Positions 14,647 to 16,245 of a DNA stretch of 16,245 bases are shown piece by piece. The stretch's first letter is position 1, and each line of letters begins with the position of its first letter. Origin of the DNA: Myxococcales bacterium (GTDB lineage Bacteria > Myxococcota > Myxococcia > Myxococcales > Anaeromyxobacteraceae); the NCBI GenBank assembly GCA_021784995.1, contig JAJYHA010000249.1, positions 1-16,245 on the forward strand. Reading direction: 5' to 3'. The position numbers were made by a program, and so were the translations under genes. The notes below the pieces were generated by a model. That model did no database searches. It was not told the DNA's origin and saw only the letters and a list, made by a program, of their open reading frames with translations.

Positions 14647-15311
14647 GCCGGACGCGGTGGGCGGTGGTGTGCGACTTCGACGGCACCGCGACCCTCGAGG
14701 ACATCGCCGACGCGCTCTCCATCGAGTACGCCGGCCGCGAGCGCTGGCAGCGCGCCAACGACGCGTTCCACGCGGGGCGCATCTCGTTCCGGCAGCTCCT
14801 GCGCGAGATCTTCGAGCCCATCGCCGCGACACCCGAGGAGGTGCGCGCCTTCACGCTCCGCAGGGTGGAGTTCCGCCCCGGCTTCGATCGCCTCGTGACC
14901 GCCAGCCGGGAGCGTCGCCACCCGTTCATCCTCGCCTCGGGCGGCCTCGACGTGTACATCCGGCACGCGCTCGAGAAGCTCCCGGCGCACGTGGCGGGCG
15001 CGCTGGAGCTGCGCGCCAACCACGCCGAGTTCGTCTCCGGGGGGCTCGCGCTCAGCTTCCCGTACCAGCACGCGCCGGGCGCGTGCGGGAGCTGCGGCTC
15101 CTGCAAGGGCGCGATCGTGAAGGAGCTCCAGGCGAAGGGGTACCGCGTGATGGCGATCGGGGACGGCAACGCCGATCGGTGCATGGCGGGGGTGGCCGAC
15201 CTGCTCTTCGCCCGCGGGCGCCTCCTCGAGTGGTGCCGCCGGACCGGCGCGGCCTGCGAGCCCTTCGAGACGCTGCACACCGTGGCCGATCGGCTGGAGT
15301 CCGCCGCCTAG
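14643..15311 (+). CDS. HAD-family (MtnX/SerB-like) phosphatase
   Basis: HAD-superfamily IB phosphohydrolase of 222 residues. The nucleophile motif DFDGT (Asp11, Asp13) is at the N-terminus, ASGG (98-101) is motif II, Lys155 is the likely motif III Lys and GDGNAD (173-178) is motif IV. A CGSCGSCK segment (148-155) matches the Cys-rich stretch before motif III in MtnX, the methionine-salvage phosphatase. No other methionine-salvage gene is here. The genetic context, overlapping GtrA by GTGA and two genes from a CDP-alcohol phosphatidyltransferase, instead suggests removal of a phosphate from a lipid headgroup or its precursor. The start is GTG at 14643 with an AGGGGG stretch four bases upstream, a tight spacing. 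The frame remains open further upstream, but that part is antisense-like and overlaps gtrA. Confidence 0.83.
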   Translation: MSRTRWAVVCDFDGTATLEDIADALSIEYAGRERWQRANDAFHAGRISFRQLLREIFEPIAATPEEVRAFTLRRVEFRPGFDRLVTASRERRHPFILASGGLDVYIRHALEKLPAHVAGALELRANHAEFVSGGLALSFPYQHAPGACGSCGSCKGAIVKELQAKGYRVMAIGDGNADRCMAGVADLLFARGRLLEWCRRTGAACEPFETLHTVADRLESAA

Positions 15312-15324
15312 CGTCCGCAGCCCG

Positions 15325-15340
15325 CCGGCGCGTGCGCCGG
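15325..15340 (+). repeat. Short GC hairpin between the HAD gene and the secreted-protein gene
   Basis: CCGGCG (15325-15330) and CGCCGG (15335-15340) form a perfect 6-bp stem with a CGTG loop, 13 bp after the HAD stop. It has no T-run and could be a chance product of composition. It may weakly separate the last gene from the three-gene coupled set. Confidence 0.25.
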
Positions 15341-15357
15341 GCCGGCGTGGAGCCCCC

Positions 15358-16245
15358 GTGTCCCGATCCTCCCTCTTCGCGCTCGCGCTCGTCTCGGCCC
15401 TGGCGCCCTCGGCGGCGCGCGCCTCGGTGGCCCTGCGGCCGGAGGTGGCCCGGCACGGCAGCTACGGGGAGACCTTCACCTTCGTCGCCGACCTCGAGGA
15501 CGGCTCCTACGTCCAGGTCTCGCTCGGGCTGACCACGATCGGCCCGGGCGGCGTGAAGGCCATCTGCCGCGCGCTGGTGGTGCCGGTCGATCGCGCCCCC
15601 TGGCAGGCCTCCGATCGCTCGGGCGCCGACGGGTGGCGCTGGGGCGAGACCGACGCCGGGGAGCGGCTCGCCGTGGGGCCGTGCTCGGTCTCCGTCGAGG
15701 GGGCGGTCACCACCGTCGAGGCGGCGCTCGACGAGGGCACGGTGCGGCTCGAGCTGCGGGGCCGGCCGGTGCGACGCGCGCCGCCGGACGCGACGGTCGC
15801 GGTGGGCGCGGGCACGTACCGGAGCGAGATCCTGCTCTACCGGATCCCGCTCGCCGCCACCGTCAGGCTGCCGGGGAGCGCGCCGTGCGCCCTGGAGGGC
15901 GGCGGCTACGCCGATCACTCGCGCAGCACGATCCGGCCGCGCGACCTCGCCTCGCAGTGGGTGCGGTTTCGCGCGCTCCGCGGCGCGCGCGGCGTGGTGG
16001 TGCTGGGCCGGCGCGGGCACGACGGGACGTTCGGCCCGGTGTGGTCGTGCGACCCCCCGGGCCGCTGCCGGACCTTCCCGTCCTTCGCCGTCGCGCGCGG
16101 CGGCTCGCCCGACGCGCCGTCCTTCCGGGTCGAGCTCCCGGGCGACGGATCACCGCTGGAGATCCGCGCCCGGCGCCTCCTCTCCCGCGACGCCCCGCTG
16201 GAGCAGCTCGGCCTGCTGGGCAAGGTGATCGCGCCCTTCGTCGGC
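15358..16245 (+). CDS. Secreted protein, possible lipocalin-like (AttH/Svf1-type) fold, partial at the window end
   Basis: An open frame of 296 codons runs from a GTG at 15358 to the last base with no stop, so the C-terminus is missing. The GTG has GGAG five bases upstream. Residues 1-22 (MSRSSLFALALVSALAPSAARA) look like a signal peptide with an ARA cleavage site, so the protein is likely periplasmic or outer-membrane exposed. The rest is beta-rich, with ETFTFVADLEDGSYVQVSL near the start and a conserved-looking GGYADHSRSTIRPRDLASQWVRFRAL (about 180-205). The order of these elements reminds me of AttH/CrtC/Svf1 lipocalin-like proteins, but I cannot confirm it and do not recognise a specific family. 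It is 46 bp after the HAD gene on the same strand and probably in the same transcript. Confidence 0.65.
   Translation, partial: MSRSSLFALALVSALAPSAARASVALRPEVARHGSYGETFTFVADLEDGSYVQVSLGLTTIGPGGVKAICRALVVPVDRAPWQASDRSGADGWRWGETDAGERLAVGPCSVSVEGAVTTVEAALDEGTVRLELRGRPVRRAPPDATVAVGAGTYRSEILLYRIPLAATVRLPGSAPCALEGGGYADHSRSTIRPRDLASQWVRFRALRGARGVVVLGRRGHDGTFGPVWSCDPPGRCRTFPSFAVARGGSPDAPSFRVELPGDGSPLEIRARRLLSRDAPLEQLGLLGKVIAPFVG

Overview
This is a very GC-rich stretch of bacterial chromosome. Genes are tightly packed and GTG and TTG starts are common. Composition and gene content suggest a Myxococcota-type bacterium, perhaps Anaeromyxobacter-like. That placement is inference from style and content; there is no rRNA or other marker here. 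I see no tRNA, rRNA, CRISPR array, insertion sequence or phage gene.

Layout. (1) 60-1283 (-): an MFS exporter, divergent from (2) 1419-2696 (+), a cyclopropane-fatty-acid synthase. (3) 2715-3791 (-): a membrane fatty-acid desaturase whose stop faces that of cfa across 18 bp. (4) 3923-12713 (-): a compact six-gene run. Read in transcription order it is a class-III aminotransferase, a Gfo/Idh/MocA oxidoreductase, an RND/MMPL lipid transporter, a serine palmitoyltransferase (Spt), a GNAT-fold protein resembling bacterial ceramide synthase (CerS), and an NAD(P)-dependent epimerase-like protein resembling ceramide reductase (CerR). Gaps are 37, 1, 45, -4 and 15 bp. A GC-rich double hairpin follows CerR and separates it from the desaturase. 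(5) 12795 to the right edge (+), divergent from the aminotransferase: an MlaC-type periplasmic lipid carrier, a CDP-alcohol phosphatidyltransferase, a GtrA-like membrane protein, an MtnX-like HAD phosphatase, and a secreted protein of possible lipocalin type cut by the window end. The middle three are joined by 4-base stop/start overlaps.

How they may work together. Spt, CerS and CerR are the three enzymes of the bacterial (Caulobacter-type) ceramide route. Spt condenses serine with a fatty acyl thioester, CerS N-acylates the product, and CerR reduces the 3-keto group. The MMPL transporter and MlaC protein mirror the HpnN/HpnM pair of hopanoid loci and could move the product to the outer membrane. 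The CDP-alcohol phosphatidyltransferase plus HAD phosphatase could make a phospho-headgroup lipid of the phosphatidylinositol-phosphate type. The aminotransferase plus oxidoreductase could modify a sugar or cyclitol headgroup. The desaturase and Cfa would tailor acyl chains. The ceramide core is well supported by motifs and order. The link to headgroup modification and export is a hypothesis from gene neighbourhood. The whole could be a poorly described sphingolipid synthesis, decoration and export locus.
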